Assembly: GCF_026343125.1 (NCBI RefSeq)
Contig: NZ_JAPEMB010000001.1
Coordinates: forward strand, 6,329,501 to 6,393,500
Direction of reading: 5' to 3'
From: Streptomyces sp. NBC_00094
GTDB taxonomy: Bacteria; Actinomycetota; Actinomycetes; Streptomycetales; Streptomycetaceae
Length of the DNA stretch: 64,000 nt
How positions within the stretch are numbered: the stretch's first letter is position 1; the number at the start of each line of letters is the position of its first letter. Below the pieces are notes generated by a model that ran no database searches, was not told the origin of the DNA, and saw nothing but the letters and a program-made list of their open reading frames with translations. A program made the translations under genes and the position numbers. Of the stretch, positions 36,574-48,372 are shown one piece after another.

Positions 36574-37065
36574 ATGAAGATGCGTCATGTCCGCGCCGTA
36601 GCCGTCGCCACCGTCGCGATCGTCGCCCTGACCGGTGCCCGCGGCTCGGGCGGAGGCGGCTGCGACAACAACAGCAGCAGCGGCAGCTCCGGCTCCAGCA
36701 ACCACAACGACAGCGACAGCTCCTCCGGCAGCACCTCCGGCGGCTCCCTGCCCGGCGGCTCCAGCAGCGCCGACAAGGCCATCCGCGACGTGACCATCGA
36801 CGAGTGCACGTACGACCAGGCGACCAAGAAGCTCGTCGCCCGGATCACCGTGAAGAACGACAACTCGATGGACTACGACTACAACGTCACCATGAAGTTC
36901 AAGGGAGCCGCGGGCGGCAACGTCACCCCGGCGACCGCGATCAAGGCCGGTATCGCGGTCGCGGCGGGCGCCTCCGCGAGCGCCGAAGTGACCACCCCGT
37001 ACATCGGAACCGGCGACGGCTCCGAGTACACCCAGTGCGAGGTCACGCGAGCCTCCCGCTTCTGA
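36574..37065 (+). CDS. Secreted Ser/Asn-rich protein with a FxLYD-like domain
   Basis: A 163-residue exported protein. The first 25 residues form a signal peptide (VAVATVAIVALTG). A linker of about 45 residues is almost only Gly, Ser, Asn and Asp. The C-terminal 95 residues look like a small immunoglobulin-type fold (VTIDECTYDQATKKLVARIT, YNVTMKFKG) with two Cys that could form a disulfide. A Cys after GGGG in the signal region does not fit a normal lipobox. The ATG at 36574 follows GGGGA. Function unknown. Confidence 0.75.
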   Translation: MKMRHVRAVAVATVAIVALTGARGSGGGGCDNNSSSGSSGSSNHNDSDSSSGSTSGGSLPGGSSSADKAIRDVTIDECTYDQATKKLVARITVKNDNSMDYDYNVTMKFKGAAGGNVTPATAIKAGIAVAAGASASAEVTTPYIGTGDGSEYTQCEVTRASRF

Positions 37066-37071
37066 TCGGTC

Positions 37072-37101
37072 GAGCGCTCCCGGGGGTCCCCGGGAGCGCT
37101 C
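37072..37101. terminator. Perfect 14-bp bidirectional hairpin
   Basis: Arms 37072-37085 and 37088-37101 are exact reverse complements with a GT loop. It starts seven bases after the plus-strand stop at 37065 and overlaps the treY stop at 37100-37102, so it can end both transcripts. Confidence 0.72.
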
Positions 37102-39445
37102 AGTCGTCCAGCCGTGCGAGCAGTGCCACCGGCCGGTCCGCGAAGAGCTCCGCGAGCTTGAGTTCCGTCGCCGGTCCGCCCGTGAACTCCCGTACTCCGT
37201 CCAGGACATCGGCCCAGTGGCCGTCCGGCAGGACCAGCTCCGTGTCCTGCCAGCCGCCTGCCTCCGCGAGGCGCAGCGAGAGCCGGGTCACGGCCGTCAC
37301 CACCGCGCCGGAGCGGGCGAAGGCCAGGCAGTGGGCCGCGGCTGGGCCGTCCGCCGCGAGCGGGGTGTACACGCTGCCGGGCCCGAAGGCCTCCGGGCGC
37401 TCCCGGCGCAGCCGCAGCGCCGCCCTGACCAGTGCCGTCCTGTCGTCCTCCGGGCCGGTCGCGAACGGGGCCCGGTTGTCCGGGTCGACGAGAGCCCGGT
37501 ACTCCCGCTCCGTGTTCTGGTACAGCTCCGGCACCCCCGGCATCGTCAGCTGCGCGAGCGCCGCACCGAGCGCGTGGGCCCGGATGTGCGGTTCCAGGGC
37601 GAAGGCCGCCGCCGAGGCCGTCCTCAGCGGGATCCGGCCGGGCCCGGCCGCCGCGAACTCGGCCACCGCCCGCTCGTACGCCGGGTCCGGCTCGGTCCAG
37701 CTCGTCCGCAGCCCCGCCTCCCGTACGGACTTGAGGATCGCCGGCCCGAGCCGGTCCGCGTCCGGGACGCCGAAGCCGAAGGCCGTCTGCCAGGCCGTCC
37801 ACGCCAGGTGCGGATCGGGTGCGGGCACCCCCGCGACCTCCGCCAGGAGCGCGGCCCACGTCTCCGGGCACTGGGCGAGCACCGCGATCGCGGCCCGGAC
37901 GTCCGCGCTGCGCTTGGTGTCGTGGGTGGACAGCACGGTCCCGCCGGCCGGCCAGTCCCGGGCGATCCGGAGGCAGTACGCGTGGAACGCGTCGACCGAC
38001 ACCGCCGGGTGCCCCGCGTCCCCGCCCACCTCGTTCGCCGAGAGCAGCGGCGCGTACCGGTAGAAGGCCGTGTCCTCCACGGACTTGGCCCGCAGCGCCG
38101 AGGACGTCTGCGCGAACCTGGCCCGGAACGCCCGGTGTTCCGGGCCGTCACCGAGGGACCCGAGCGCCAACTCCCGTACGAGATCGACGGCCGTCGCCTC
38201 CTCCGGCACCGCGAACGCCGCCTTCGCGCCCCGCGCCGCCGCCGGGGTCAGGACCTCCTCGCCGCCCGTCCGGTAGGTCCGGTAGACCGGTACCCGGACG
38301 AGGAGTTCGCGGATCGCGGTGCGCAGCGCCCAGGGGGCGTGGTCCCGCAGCGCCGGGTCGGCCGCGCAGATCCGCTCCGCGACCCGCGTCAGCGCGGCCG
38401 TCTCGGCGGCCAGGTCGTGCGTCACCACCTCGTACGCCGCGCGCCGCGCGGTCGCCTCCCAGTCGCCGCCCCGGTCCGCGGCACTGTGGGTGAACTCCCG
38501 GTAGACACGGGCCAGTTCATCGACACCCACCGGATCGGTCAGCACTCCTTCGAGCTGCCGCAGCGCGTCGTACCCGGTGGTGCCCGCCACCGGCCAGGCG
38601 GCGGGCAGCGTCTCCGAACCCGTGAGGATCTTCTCCACCACCGTCCAGCAGCGCCCACCGGTCGCCGCCGCCAGGTCCTCCAGGTATCCCTGCGGGTCCG
38701 CGAGCCCGTCCGGGTGGTCGATGCGCAGCCCCTCGACGACCCCGTCCGCCACCAGCTCCACGATCTTCGCGTGGGTCGCCGCGAACACCTCGGGATCCTC
38801 GACCCGCACCCCGATGAGCTCCGAGATGGTGAAGAAGCGGCGGTAGTTGAGCTCGGTGCGGGCCAGCCGCCACCAGGCGAGCCGGTACCACTGGGCATCC
38901 AGCAGCTCGTCGAGCGGCAGCCCCTCCGTGCCCGCCCGCAGCGGGAACTCCTGCCCGTCGAGGTGCAGCGCCCCGCCCGAGACCCGCAACCGGTCCCGCA
39001 CCTCCGGGAGCCGTGCGGGCAGCACCGGCAACAGCAGCCGGCCGTCCCCGGCCCGCCAGTCGACGTCGAACCAGCGGGCGTACGGCGAGTCCGGGCCCTC
39101 GCGGAGCACCGACCGCAGCGCGTGGTTGTGCCGGGGGGAGGCCGCCATGTGGTTGGGGACGAGGTCCACGACCAGGCCGAGGCCGTGTGCCCGCGCGGTC
39201 GCCGCGAGCGCCCGCAGCCCCTCCTCGCCGCCCAGCTCGGCCCGTACGGACCGGTGGTCGGTGACGTCGTAGCCGTGGGTCGAGCCGGGCACCGCCTCCA
39301 GGACGGGGGAGAGGTGCAGGTGCGAGACCCCGAGTCCGGCGAGGTACGGCACGGCCCGCTCGACGGCGGCGAAGGGAAAATCCGGCTGGAGCTGGAGACG
39401 GTAGGTGGCGGCGGGGAGCGCGGAAAGGGCCGGGAGGGAGGTCAT
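37100..39445 (-). CDS. treY: Malto-oligosyltrehalose synthase
   Basis: A 781-residue GH13 enzyme that isomerises the reducing-end glucose of maltodextrins to an alpha-1,1 link, the first TreY/TreZ step. TYRLQLQPDFPFAAVERAVP at the start, VVDLVPNHMA, GLRIDHPDGL (nucleophile Asp), WTVVEKIL (acid Glu) and STHDTKR (Asp) are all present. The ATG at 39445 is used; an in-frame GTG lies eight codons upstream. It is convergent with the secreted protein gene and divergent from the MFS gene, whose start is 82 bases away. Confidence 0.94.
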   Translation of the reverse strand: MTSLPALSALPAATYRLQLQPDFPFAAVERAVPYLAGLGVSHLHLSPVLEAVPGSTHGYDVTDHRSVRAELGGEEGLRALAATARAHGLGLVVDLVPNHMAASPRHNHALRSVLREGPDSPYARWFDVDWRAGDGRLLLPVLPARLPEVRDRLRVSGGALHLDGQEFPLRAGTEGLPLDELLDAQWYRLAWWRLARTELNYRRFFTISELIGVRVEDPEVFAATHAKIVELVADGVVEGLRIDHPDGLADPQGYLEDLAAATGGRCWTVVEKILTGSETLPAAWPVAGTTGYDALRQLEGVLTDPVGVDELARVYREFTHSAADRGGDWEATARRAAYEVVTHDLAAETAALTRVAERICAADPALRDHAPWALRTAIRELLVRVPVYRTYRTGGEEVLTPAAARGAKAAFAVPEEATAVDLVRELALGSLGDGPEHRAFRARFAQTSSALRAKSVEDTAFYRYAPLLSANEVGGDAGHPAVSVDAFHAYCLRIARDWPAGGTVLSTHDTKRSADVRAAIAVLAQCPETWAALLAEVAGVPAPDPHLAWTAWQTAFGFGVPDADRLGPAILKSVREAGLRTSWTEPDPAYERAVAEFAAAGPGRIPLRTASAAAFALEPHIRAHALGAALAQLTMPGVPELYQNTEREYRALVDPDNRAPFATGPEDDRTALVRAALRLRRERPEAFGPGSVYTPLAADGPAAAHCLAFARSGAVVTAVTRLSLRLAEAGGWQDTELVLPDGHWADVLDGVREFTGGPATELKLAELFADRPVALLARLDD

Positions 39446-40751
39446 GCGAACGTACGTACCCCGCACGAGGGCTTCTGTGTCATCGCCCCATGCGCTCGTT
39501 CGGGTGCATCGCGTTACGTTCGCGGGATGCTCCGGATGTATCGCGACACGTTCTCGCTGCTCGGCCCGGTCCTGCCGGCCGTCTCCTTCCTGGGCCGGCT
39601 GCCGACCGCCATGTGTCAGCTCGGCAGCCTGCTCCTCGTCGCCGAGACCAGCGGTTCGCTCGCCACGGCCGGCCTCGCCGGCGGAGCGCTCGCGGCGGGA
39701 CAGACCGTCGCGGGACCGGTCATCGGCCGCCTCGCCGACCGGCACGGCCAGCGCGGAGTCGTCCTCGCCGCCTCCCTCGCCAACGCGGTCGCCGTCGCCG
39801 TCCTGGTCCTCGCCGCGCTCGCCCAGGCGGCCACCGGCTGGCTGATGCTGCTCGGCGCGCTCACCGGGGCCACCGTCCCCCAGGTCGGGCCGCTCGCCCG
39901 GACCCGCGCGGTCGCCCTCGCCCGCCGCTCCGGCGACTGCGACGAACGGCTCGTCGGCGCCGTGCTCTCCTTCGAGGGCACCCTCGACGAGGTGTCCTTC
40001 GTCCTCGGCCCGGCCCTCGTCGGCCTCGCCGCCGCCCTCGCCCACCCCGCCGCGGCGCTCCTCGCGGCCGCGCTGCTGCTCGTCGTCTGCGGCTCGGCCT
40101 TCGCCCTGCACCCCACGGCCAGGACCACCGCACCGGATCCGGACCCGGACCCGGTCACCCGTCCGGACGCGGCCGAGCGGGCGCGACTGCCCCGCTCCGC
40201 GTACGCGCTGCGCGGCACGATGGTCCTCCAGGGGGCGATGTTCGGCGCCTCGCAGGCCGGGATCACCGCGCTCACCGAGGCGCTCGGCGCGCCCGCGCAG
40301 GCGGGGCTCGTCTACGCCGCGATGGGCGTGATGAGCGCCGCCGTCGGCCTCTCGCTCGCCGCCGTGCCCGCCCGCATCGGGCTCACCACCCGCTGGCGCG
40401 CCGCCACCGCCGGGCTCGTCGTCCTCTCCGTACCGCTCCTCCTCGTCGACTCGCTCGGCGCGCTGTACGCGGTCGTCGTCGTCCTCGGCGCCGCCTACGC
40501 CCCGCACCTGATCACGGTCTTCGGGCTCACCGAGCGGACCGTGCCGGCCGCCCGGCTCGCCGAGTCCATGGCCTTCCTCACCAGCGGGATCGTCGGCGGT
40601 CAGGCCCTCGCCCTCGCCGCCTCCGGCCGGCTCGCGGAGGGCCACGGCGCGCCCGCCGCCTTCGCGGTGGCGGTGGGCGCGGCCGTGGCCTGCGCGCTGC
40701 TCTCCTGGACGGTACGGATGCCGGAGCCGCGCGCGGCGGGGAAGCCCGCCG

Positions 40752-42872
<2,121 letters not shown>

Positions 42873-43010
42873 GGATACGACTCTTCCTCTTCTGTCCGGG
42901 TTTAGGAGGTGTTCTTCGGCCAGATCCTGCCCGAAAGAGGGGCAACCTCCTAGGACTTCGCCCCGTCCTACCGGGTGACCGCAGAACAAGAGGGGGAAAG
43001 AGGGGGAAGT

Positions 43011-43880
43011 GTGTACGAAATAGCGCGTCGCCACCTGGGGAAGGTGGTGGCCGGAGCGGCCATGGCGGTGACGGGAACCGCCGTCGCGGTCGCGATCAGT
43101 CTGCCGGGGGTCTCGGCAGCGGGGGAAGGTGCGCCCAGGCCTGTGGGTGGCACCACGCTCGACGGTGCGAACGGTGCGACCGGTGTGGGCGGAGGAAGCG
43201 GGGGTGCGGACGCCGTCGGCGCGGCGGAGTCCGGCCTCGGGGCGCAGGGGCAGGCCGCGGCGCCGCCGCCGGCGACCGTGGCCCCGGCGGCCGCCGAGGG
43301 GAAGAAGGGCGTGGGCACCGACCCGCTCACCGACGACGAGCTCGCACGGGCCGAGACGCTGGCGCTGACCCCGTCCGGCGCCGCCGCCCGGCAGAACGTC
43401 GAGGGAGGACGCGGCCCGCAGCACCTGGGCACCGTGCTCGCCGACCCGCTGCCGGGGGACGCCGCACGCCGCGCCGAGGTCCGCTTCTACGACTACGCGC
43501 GGGACGAGCTCGTCACCCGGACGGTCAACCTCGGCACGGGGAAGGTCGAGCGGTCCGCGGCGCAGCGCGGGGTCCAGCCCTCCGCCCACCCCGAGGAGCT
43601 GCGGGAGGCCCTTGAGCTGATCCTCGCCAGCCCCCTCGGCAAGGGCGTCAAGGAGGACTACAAGGACGCCACGGGCAAGCAGCTCACCTCCGCCGACCAG
43701 CTGTGGTTCAACGGCGACGTCTACCGCCCCTACCGCGAGGCGAACGTGCCCGGGCAGCTCGCCGAATGCGGCGGGCACCGGTGCGTCCGGCTGGTCACCA
43801 AGGTCCTCAACGGGGCCTGGATCGACACCCGGAACCTCATCGTCGACCTCTCCGCGAGGACCGTCACACGCGTCGGCTGA
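43011..43880 (+). CDS. Secreted copper-amine-oxidase N2/N3-like protein (split partner 1)
   Basis: A 289-residue exported protein. Residues 1-37 are a signal peptide; a Gly/Ala linker follows to about residue 95. The C-terminal 190 residues resemble the small N-terminal domains of copper amine oxidases: RRAEVRFYDYARDELVTRTV, VNLGTGKVER and HPEELREALELILASPLG. The catalytic domain is absent but appears in the next gene. The GTG at 43011 follows AGGGGG; a GTG at 42975 would add 12 residues. The next gene starts 59 bases after its stop. Confidence 0.7.
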   Translation: MYEIARRHLGKVVAGAAMAVTGTAVAVAISLPGVSAAGEGAPRPVGGTTLDGANGATGVGGGSGGADAVGAAESGLGAQGQAAAPPPATVAPAAAEGKKGVGTDPLTDDELARAETLALTPSGAAARQNVEGGRGPQHLGTVLADPLPGDAARRAEVRFYDYARDELVTRTVNLGTGKVERSAAQRGVQPSAHPEELREALELILASPLGKGVKEDYKDATGKQLTSADQLWFNGDVYRPYREANVPGQLAECGGHRCVRLVTKVLNGAWIDTRNLIVDLSARTVTRVG

Positions 43881-43939
43881 CCACCGCCGCAGACGGTTCT
43901 CCCGTTCCACGACATCTCCGTACGAGGGAGTACGTTCCC

Positions 43940-45268
43940 ATGTCCACCCAGCGAACCACGCGTACCCGCAGGAGGGGCGCCGTCCTGACCGCGGCCGTCC
44001 TGCTCGGCACGGCCACGGCCGCCGCGGGACCCGCGACCGCCGTGCCCCGCCCGCCGTCCCCGCCCCTGCCGACGGCCGCACCGCGCCCGCCGGTCCAGCC
44101 CGTCTGCTCGGCCGCGTACCGCATCACGCAGAAGCTCGAAGGCGGCGCCGTCTGGAACATGTGCTGGCGCTACAACACCGACGCCGGGCTCACGCTCGAC
44201 CGCGTCACCTACCAGCCGCCCGGCGCCGCGCCCATCAAGGTCCTCACCAGCGCCCGGCTCGCCCAGATCCACGTGCCGTACGACGACGGCGTCGCCGAGT
44301 ACGACGACCTCACCGGCGCCGGCTTCGGCTGGGGCCTGCAGAACCTCAAGCCCGCCGAGTGCCCCGGCGGCACCATCTCCACCATCAAGGTGCCCGAGGT
44401 CGGCCAGGTCAAGGGCCTGTGCACCACGACCAGGGCACGCGGCCACGCGTACCGCATGGCCAGCGACGGCGGCGACAAGGTCTACCAGGTGCAGGGCAAG
44501 GACCTGCTCGTCTACACCGTGAACAAGGTCGGCTGGTACGAGTACATCTCCGAGTGGCGCTTCTCCGCCGACGGCACCATCGGCGCCAACGTCGGTGCCA
44601 CCGGCAGCCTTTCGCCCGTCGACTACAACGCCACCGACGGCCGTGGCTGGCCCATCGGCAAGGGCGCCCGCGCCTACGCCACCAGTCACGCACACAACGT
44701 CTTCTGGAAGCTCGACTTCGGCCTCGACGGTTCCACCAAGGACCGCATCGAGCAGTTCGACTCGACGGTCACCCCGCCCGCCGCGGGTGGCGGCGGTCCG
44801 ACCGTGAAGACGAAGCGCACCGTCGTCACCAAGGAGCTCGCCGGCGACGCCAGGAACATGCGGTGGTGGCGGGTGGTCAGCGGCACCGGCAAGAACGCCG
44901 ACGGCCACGCCCGCTCGTACGAGATCGTGCCCGGCCACACCACCACCCACGCCGGCCGCGGCTTCACCAAGCACGACGTGTACTTCACCCAGGCGCGGGC
45001 CTGCGAGCAGTACGCGAGCAACAACATCGGGAACTGCGGGACCAACGCCGGTGACAGCGTGGACAAATGGGTCAACGGGGAGACTCTGACCAAACCGTCC
45101 GTGTGGGTCAACATCGGGTTCCATCACATCGCCCGGGACGAGGACCAGCAGCCGATGCCGGTCCACTGGCAGGGCTTCCAGCTCGCGCCCAGGGACGTAA
45201 CCGCTATGAATCCGCTCACTCCATCCGATCTCGCCTCGCAGAACGGACAGCCCGATCTGGGGAGTTGA
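43940..45268 (+). CDS. Secreted copper-amine-oxidase catalytic-domain-like protein (split partner 2)
   Basis: A 442-residue exported protein. Residues 1-38 are a signal peptide; a Pro-rich linker follows. The body resembles the catalytic domain of copper amine oxidase. Tyr200 lies in VGWYEYISEWRF, in the position of the topaquinone precursor (consensus NYD/EY), with Trp in place of Asn. His250 and His252 (SHAHNVFWKLDFGLDG) and the later HHIARDED can be the copper ligands. The usual catalytic-base Asp of the DxGE-type segment seems replaced (DDLTGAGFGWG). It may have altered or no oxidase activity. The ATG at 43940 follows GAGGGAG. Confidence 0.75.
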   Translation: MSTQRTTRTRRRGAVLTAAVLLGTATAAAGPATAVPRPPSPPLPTAAPRPPVQPVCSAAYRITQKLEGGAVWNMCWRYNTDAGLTLDRVTYQPPGAAPIKVLTSARLAQIHVPYDDGVAEYDDLTGAGFGWGLQNLKPAECPGGTISTIKVPEVGQVKGLCTTTRARGHAYRMASDGGDKVYQVQGKDLLVYTVNKVGWYEYISEWRFSADGTIGANVGATGSLSPVDYNATDGRGWPIGKGARAYATSHAHNVFWKLDFGLDGSTKDRIEQFDSTVTPPAAGGGGPTVKTKRTVVTKELAGDARNMRWWRVVSGTGKNADGHARSYEIVPGHTTTHAGRGFTKHDVYFTQARACEQYASNNIGNCGTNAGDSVDKWVNGETLTKPSVWVNIGFHHIARDEDQQPMPVHWQGFQLAPRDVTAMNPLTPSDLASQNGQPDLGS

Positions 45269-45378
45269 GCAAGGAGCCTGACGATCCTGCTGCACCGCCT
45301 CCCGCTCGCGGAGTACCCTTCCTTGATCGTTGTCGGAGTGGTCGAAACGGGCTTCCAGGAGCAGAAGGCGGTGCGCGG

Positions 45379-46662
45379 GTGAGCTCGGGAGGTCTGGAGC
45401 TGCCCCCAGGGGACGCGGGTCACGAGGGGGGCCCGGCCGAGCCCGCCGAGGTGCAGCCCGGAGCGGTCCCGCCCGGCGCGGCCGTGCCGCCCGGGACGGT
45501 CTCCGTCGCCAGGCCGGTGGAGATCGGGGCGGAGCTCGACTGGGGCGCCGAGGCCTGGGGCGAGGTGCGCACCCGTGCCCAGCGCGCAGGGCGCGCCTAC
45601 ATCTGGCTCAACCTCGTCGAGCAGCGACTGCGGGCGGTGGTCGCGGCCGTCCTCCGGCCCGTGTACGAGCCCGTGCACGGCGAGGAGTGGGTCGTGGCCG
45701 CGGCCGGCCCCGCAGGGCAGGAGTGGGTGCAGCGGGCCGTCGCCGTCCGCGAGGTCTCGCGGCGCAAGGGCTATCTGCTCGACCCGGCCGACGACAACGT
45801 CCTGAGCTTCCTCACGCTCCCGCAGCTGCGCGAGCTGATGGTGCAGCACTGGCCCTGCTTCGAGCCCTACTTCGACGACCGGCGCGAGGTCGAGCTCGCC
45901 CTCGACGAGCTGGAGGTCACGCGCAACGTCGTCTCCCGCAACCGGGCGCTCTCGCTGACCGTGCTCGCCCAGTCCGAGCGGGCCTCGGCGCGCCTCCTGG
46001 AGATCCTCGGCAGCGGGGCCGGGGTGCCGTCCGCCGACCGACTGCCCGTCGACGCGGTCGAGGACCTCGTCGGCGACCGGTACGCGGACGTGGTCTCCGT
46101 CCACTCCGACCGGGTGCGGCTCCAGCGGCAGCTTCCCGCCGAGGACCTCTTCGGCGGCGCCCGCCGGCTCGACGCCACCGGCATAGGTCTCAATCTGCTC
46201 GTGCAGAACTTCTCCGGCCGCCGCATGGTCCGGCTCGCGGAGTCCGGCTGCCGGACGCGACTGCTCTTCCTCAACCCGGCGAGCAGCGCCGTCAAGCGGC
46301 GCGAGCGGGAACTCGGCCTGAGGAAGGGCGAGCTCAGCCGCTCGGTCGAGATGAACATCCTGCACATGCGCCGGGTGCGCTCCAAGCTCCGCGATCCGGG
46401 CGCCTTCCAGATCCACGTCTTCGACGAGACCCCCCGCTTCACCGCGTACCTGGTGGACGGCGACGGCCCGGACGGGGTGGGCGTCGTGCAGTCCTATCTG
46501 CGCAAGGCCCGGGGCATGGAGGCCCCGGTGCTCGTCCTGCGAGGCGGCGGCCGGAGCGTGGTGCGCCACGGTCAGCCGAGCGGGGACGGCGAACACGGAC
46601 TTTTCGAGACATATCGGGAGGAGTTCGAGTCCGTGTGGCTCGACTCCCGTCCCGTCTCCTGA
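45379..46662 (+). CDS. SAV2148-type HEPN-domain protein
   Basis: A 427-residue cytosolic protein. After a Pro/Gly-rich start, residues about 60-230 are helical and resemble the Swt1-type HEPN domain: LVEQRLRAVVAAVLRPVYEP, LMVQHWPCFEPYF and ELEVTRNVVSRNRALS. The last 180 residues (SGCRTRLLFLNP, HVFDETPRFTAYLVD) resemble a DUF5919-type sensor or nuclease-like domain. Related Streptomyces proteins are called SAV2148 family. HEPN domains are often RNases, here with RNxxxRN rather than the typical RxxxxH. The GTG at 45379 gives the family-typical start. An exonuclease gene follows 77 bases later. Confidence 0.78.
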   Translation: MSSGGLELPPGDAGHEGGPAEPAEVQPGAVPPGAAVPPGTVSVARPVEIGAELDWGAEAWGEVRTRAQRAGRAYIWLNLVEQRLRAVVAAVLRPVYEPVHGEEWVVAAAGPAGQEWVQRAVAVREVSRRKGYLLDPADDNVLSFLTLPQLRELMVQHWPCFEPYFDDRREVELALDELEVTRNVVSRNRALSLTVLAQSERASARLLEILGSGAGVPSADRLPVDAVEDLVGDRYADVVSVHSDRVRLQRQLPAEDLFGGARRLDATGIGLNLLVQNFSGRRMVRLAESGCRTRLLFLNPASSAVKRRERELGLRKGELSRSVEMNILHMRRVRSKLRDPGAFQIHVFDETPRFTAYLVDGDGPDGVGVVQSYLRKARGMEAPVLVLRGGGRSVVRHGQPSGDGEHGLFETYREEFESVWLDSRPVS

Positions 46663-46739
46663 CCGCCGCCCGAGGGCGTTGTCAGTGGCGCGTGCGAGGG
46701 TGGTCACCACCACGGGGGAGATCACGTAAGGAGGACCCG

Positions 46740-47465
46740 ATGGCTTGGCACGGCGACACGCTGGTCGGCTTCGACCTGGAGACGACCGGCACCGATCCGC
46801 TGGAGGCCCGGATCGTCACGGCCTCGATCATCGAGGTCGACGGCGGGGGACACGTCACACGACGGCGGGACTGGCTCGCCGACCCGGGCATCCGCATCCC
46901 GGAACAGGCCTCCGCGATCCACGGCATCAGCACCGAGCGCGCGGCGGCCGAGGGCCGGCCGGTGCGCGAGGTGGCCGACGAGATCGCGAGGACGCTCGCC
47001 GCGTACTGGGAGGACGGCGTCCCGATCGTGGCGTACAACGCCTCCTTCGACCTCACGCTCCTCTCCGCCGAGCTGCGTCGCCACGGACTGCCCTCGCTGA
47101 GCGAGCGGCTCGGCGGCGTCGAGATCGGCCCGGTCGTCGACCCGTACACCATCGACCGCGCCGTCGACCGCTACCGGCGCGGCAAGCGGACCCTGGAAGC
47201 GGTCTGCGGGGAGTACGGCGTCGTCCTCGAAGCCGCCCACCAGGCCGCCGCCGACGCGCTCGCCGCCGTCCGGGTCGCCGTCGCGATAGCCGAGCGGCAC
47301 CGTCAGGTGGCCGAGCTGGACCCGGCCCAGCTCCACGAGCGCCAGATCGGCTGGTACCGCGTCTGGGCCGAGGACTTCCAGGCCTTCCTGCGCCGCAAGG
47401 GCGACGCGGAAGCGGTCGTCGAATCCACCTGGCCGCTGCGGCCGGCGGTATTCGCCCAGGCCTAG
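46740..47465 (+). CDS. DnaQ-like 3'-5' exonuclease
   Basis: A 241-residue DEDD-family exonuclease. ExoI is FDLETTG, ExoII is YNASFDLTLL, ExoIII is HQAAADALAA, so all four acidic residues and the His are present. It resembles the DNA polymerase III epsilon subunit but stands alone. The ATG at 46740 follows AAGGAGG. Its TAG stop is part of a 17-bp repeat also seen at 50817. Confidence 0.9.
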   Translation: MAWHGDTLVGFDLETTGTDPLEARIVTASIIEVDGGGHVTRRRDWLADPGIRIPEQASAIHGISTERAAAEGRPVREVADEIARTLAAYWEDGVPIVAYNASFDLTLLSAELRRHGLPSLSERLGGVEIGPVVDPYTIDRAVDRYRRGKRTLEAVCGEYGVVLEAAHQAAADALAAVRVAVAIAERHRQVAELDPAQLHERQIGWYRVWAEDFQAFLRRKGDAEAVVESTWPLRPAVFAQA

Positions 47466-47479
47466 GGCCTGTCCGGCGG
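47463..47479 (+). repeat. 17-bp dispersed repeat, copy 1
   Basis: Identical to 50817-50833. In both places the repeat begins with the TAG stop codon of a plus-strand gene and lies before a convergent gene. GGGCCT and AGGCCC (to about 47497) can close a loop here, so it may act as a weak terminator. Confidence 0.75.
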
Positions 47480-47502
47480 ATCATGGCCGAGGCCCGCGAG
47501 GC

Positions 47503-48327
47503 CTAGCCGTTGTCCTTGAGGAAGGCGAGCAGGAGTTCGTTCACCTTCTCCGGACAATCGAGCGGGAACCAGTGGCCCGCGTCCGCCACGCGCTCGTAGC
47601 GCCAGCGACCGGTGACGTACTCGCCGGTGTCCACCATCTGCCGCTCGGTGAGGAAGCGGTCGCCGGTGGACCAGACGCCCATGACCGGGACGGAGAGCGG
47701 GGGGAGCGCCGGCAGCGGGGTCAGCTGGGCCTCGATCGGCAGTCCCGACCGGTAGATGTTCAGAGCGGCGGTCAGCGCGCCCGGAGCACGCAGCGGCTCC
47801 AGGACCGTCTCCGCCTCGGGGTGGTCGGAGAGCATGTCGCGCAGATGCGCGAAGTCCTCCCGGGAGAGCCACTCCTCGGCGAGGCCCTCGTGCTGGAACA
47901 TCGTCAGGTGCCAGAGGCGCTGCCGCTGCTCCCAGCCGGCGTCGAGGATCGCCGCGATGCTGCCCACCGACATGAGCGTCAGGCTCGTCACGCGGTCGGG
48001 CACGGTCTGCGCGATCCCCTGCACCACGCCCGAGCCCCAGTCGTGGCCGACCGCGTGGAACCGGTCGACATCGAGCCGGCCCAGCAGCTCCAGCAGGTCT
48101 CCCACGTGCTTGACCGGGTGACAGGCCTCCGCGCCACCCCCGGGCCGGTCCGACGCGCCGAAGCCCCGCAGGGTCGGGACGACACACCGGTACCCGGCCG
48201 CGGTCAGGGCCGGGACCTGGTGGCGCCAGAGCTCGTGGCTGTCGGGGAAGCCGTGCACCAGCAGCACCGCCGGTCCCTCGCCGCTCACCTCGACGTCCAG
48301 CGTGACGTCCGACAGCTCCACCCGCAT
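47503..48327 (-). CDS. Alpha/beta hydrolase, epoxide-hydrolase-like
   Basis: A 274-residue alpha/beta hydrolase. HGFPDSHELW is the oxyanion loop, GHDWGS the nucleophile elbow with Asp as in epoxide hydrolases and haloalkane dehalogenases, and AGHWFPLDCP carries the His. The substrate is unknown. The ATG at 48327 is used; a GTG directly before it (48330) is an alternative. Confidence 0.9.
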   Translation of the reverse strand: MRVELSDVTLDVEVSGEGPAVLLVHGFPDSHELWRHQVPALTAAGYRCVVPTLRGFGASDRPGGGAEACHPVKHVGDLLELLGRLDVDRFHAVGHDWGSGVVQGIAQTVPDRVTSLTLMSVGSIAAILDAGWEQRQRLWHLTMFQHEGLAEEWLSREDFAHLRDMLSDHPEAETVLEPLRAPGALTAALNIYRSGLPIEAQLTPLPALPPLSVPVMGVWSTGDRFLTERQMVDTGEYVTGRWRYERVADAGHWFPLDCPEKVNELLLAFLKDNG

Positions 48328-48372
48328 CACAACACCCCGTTCCCGACGCCCGGTTCGACGGGGGCCATGATG

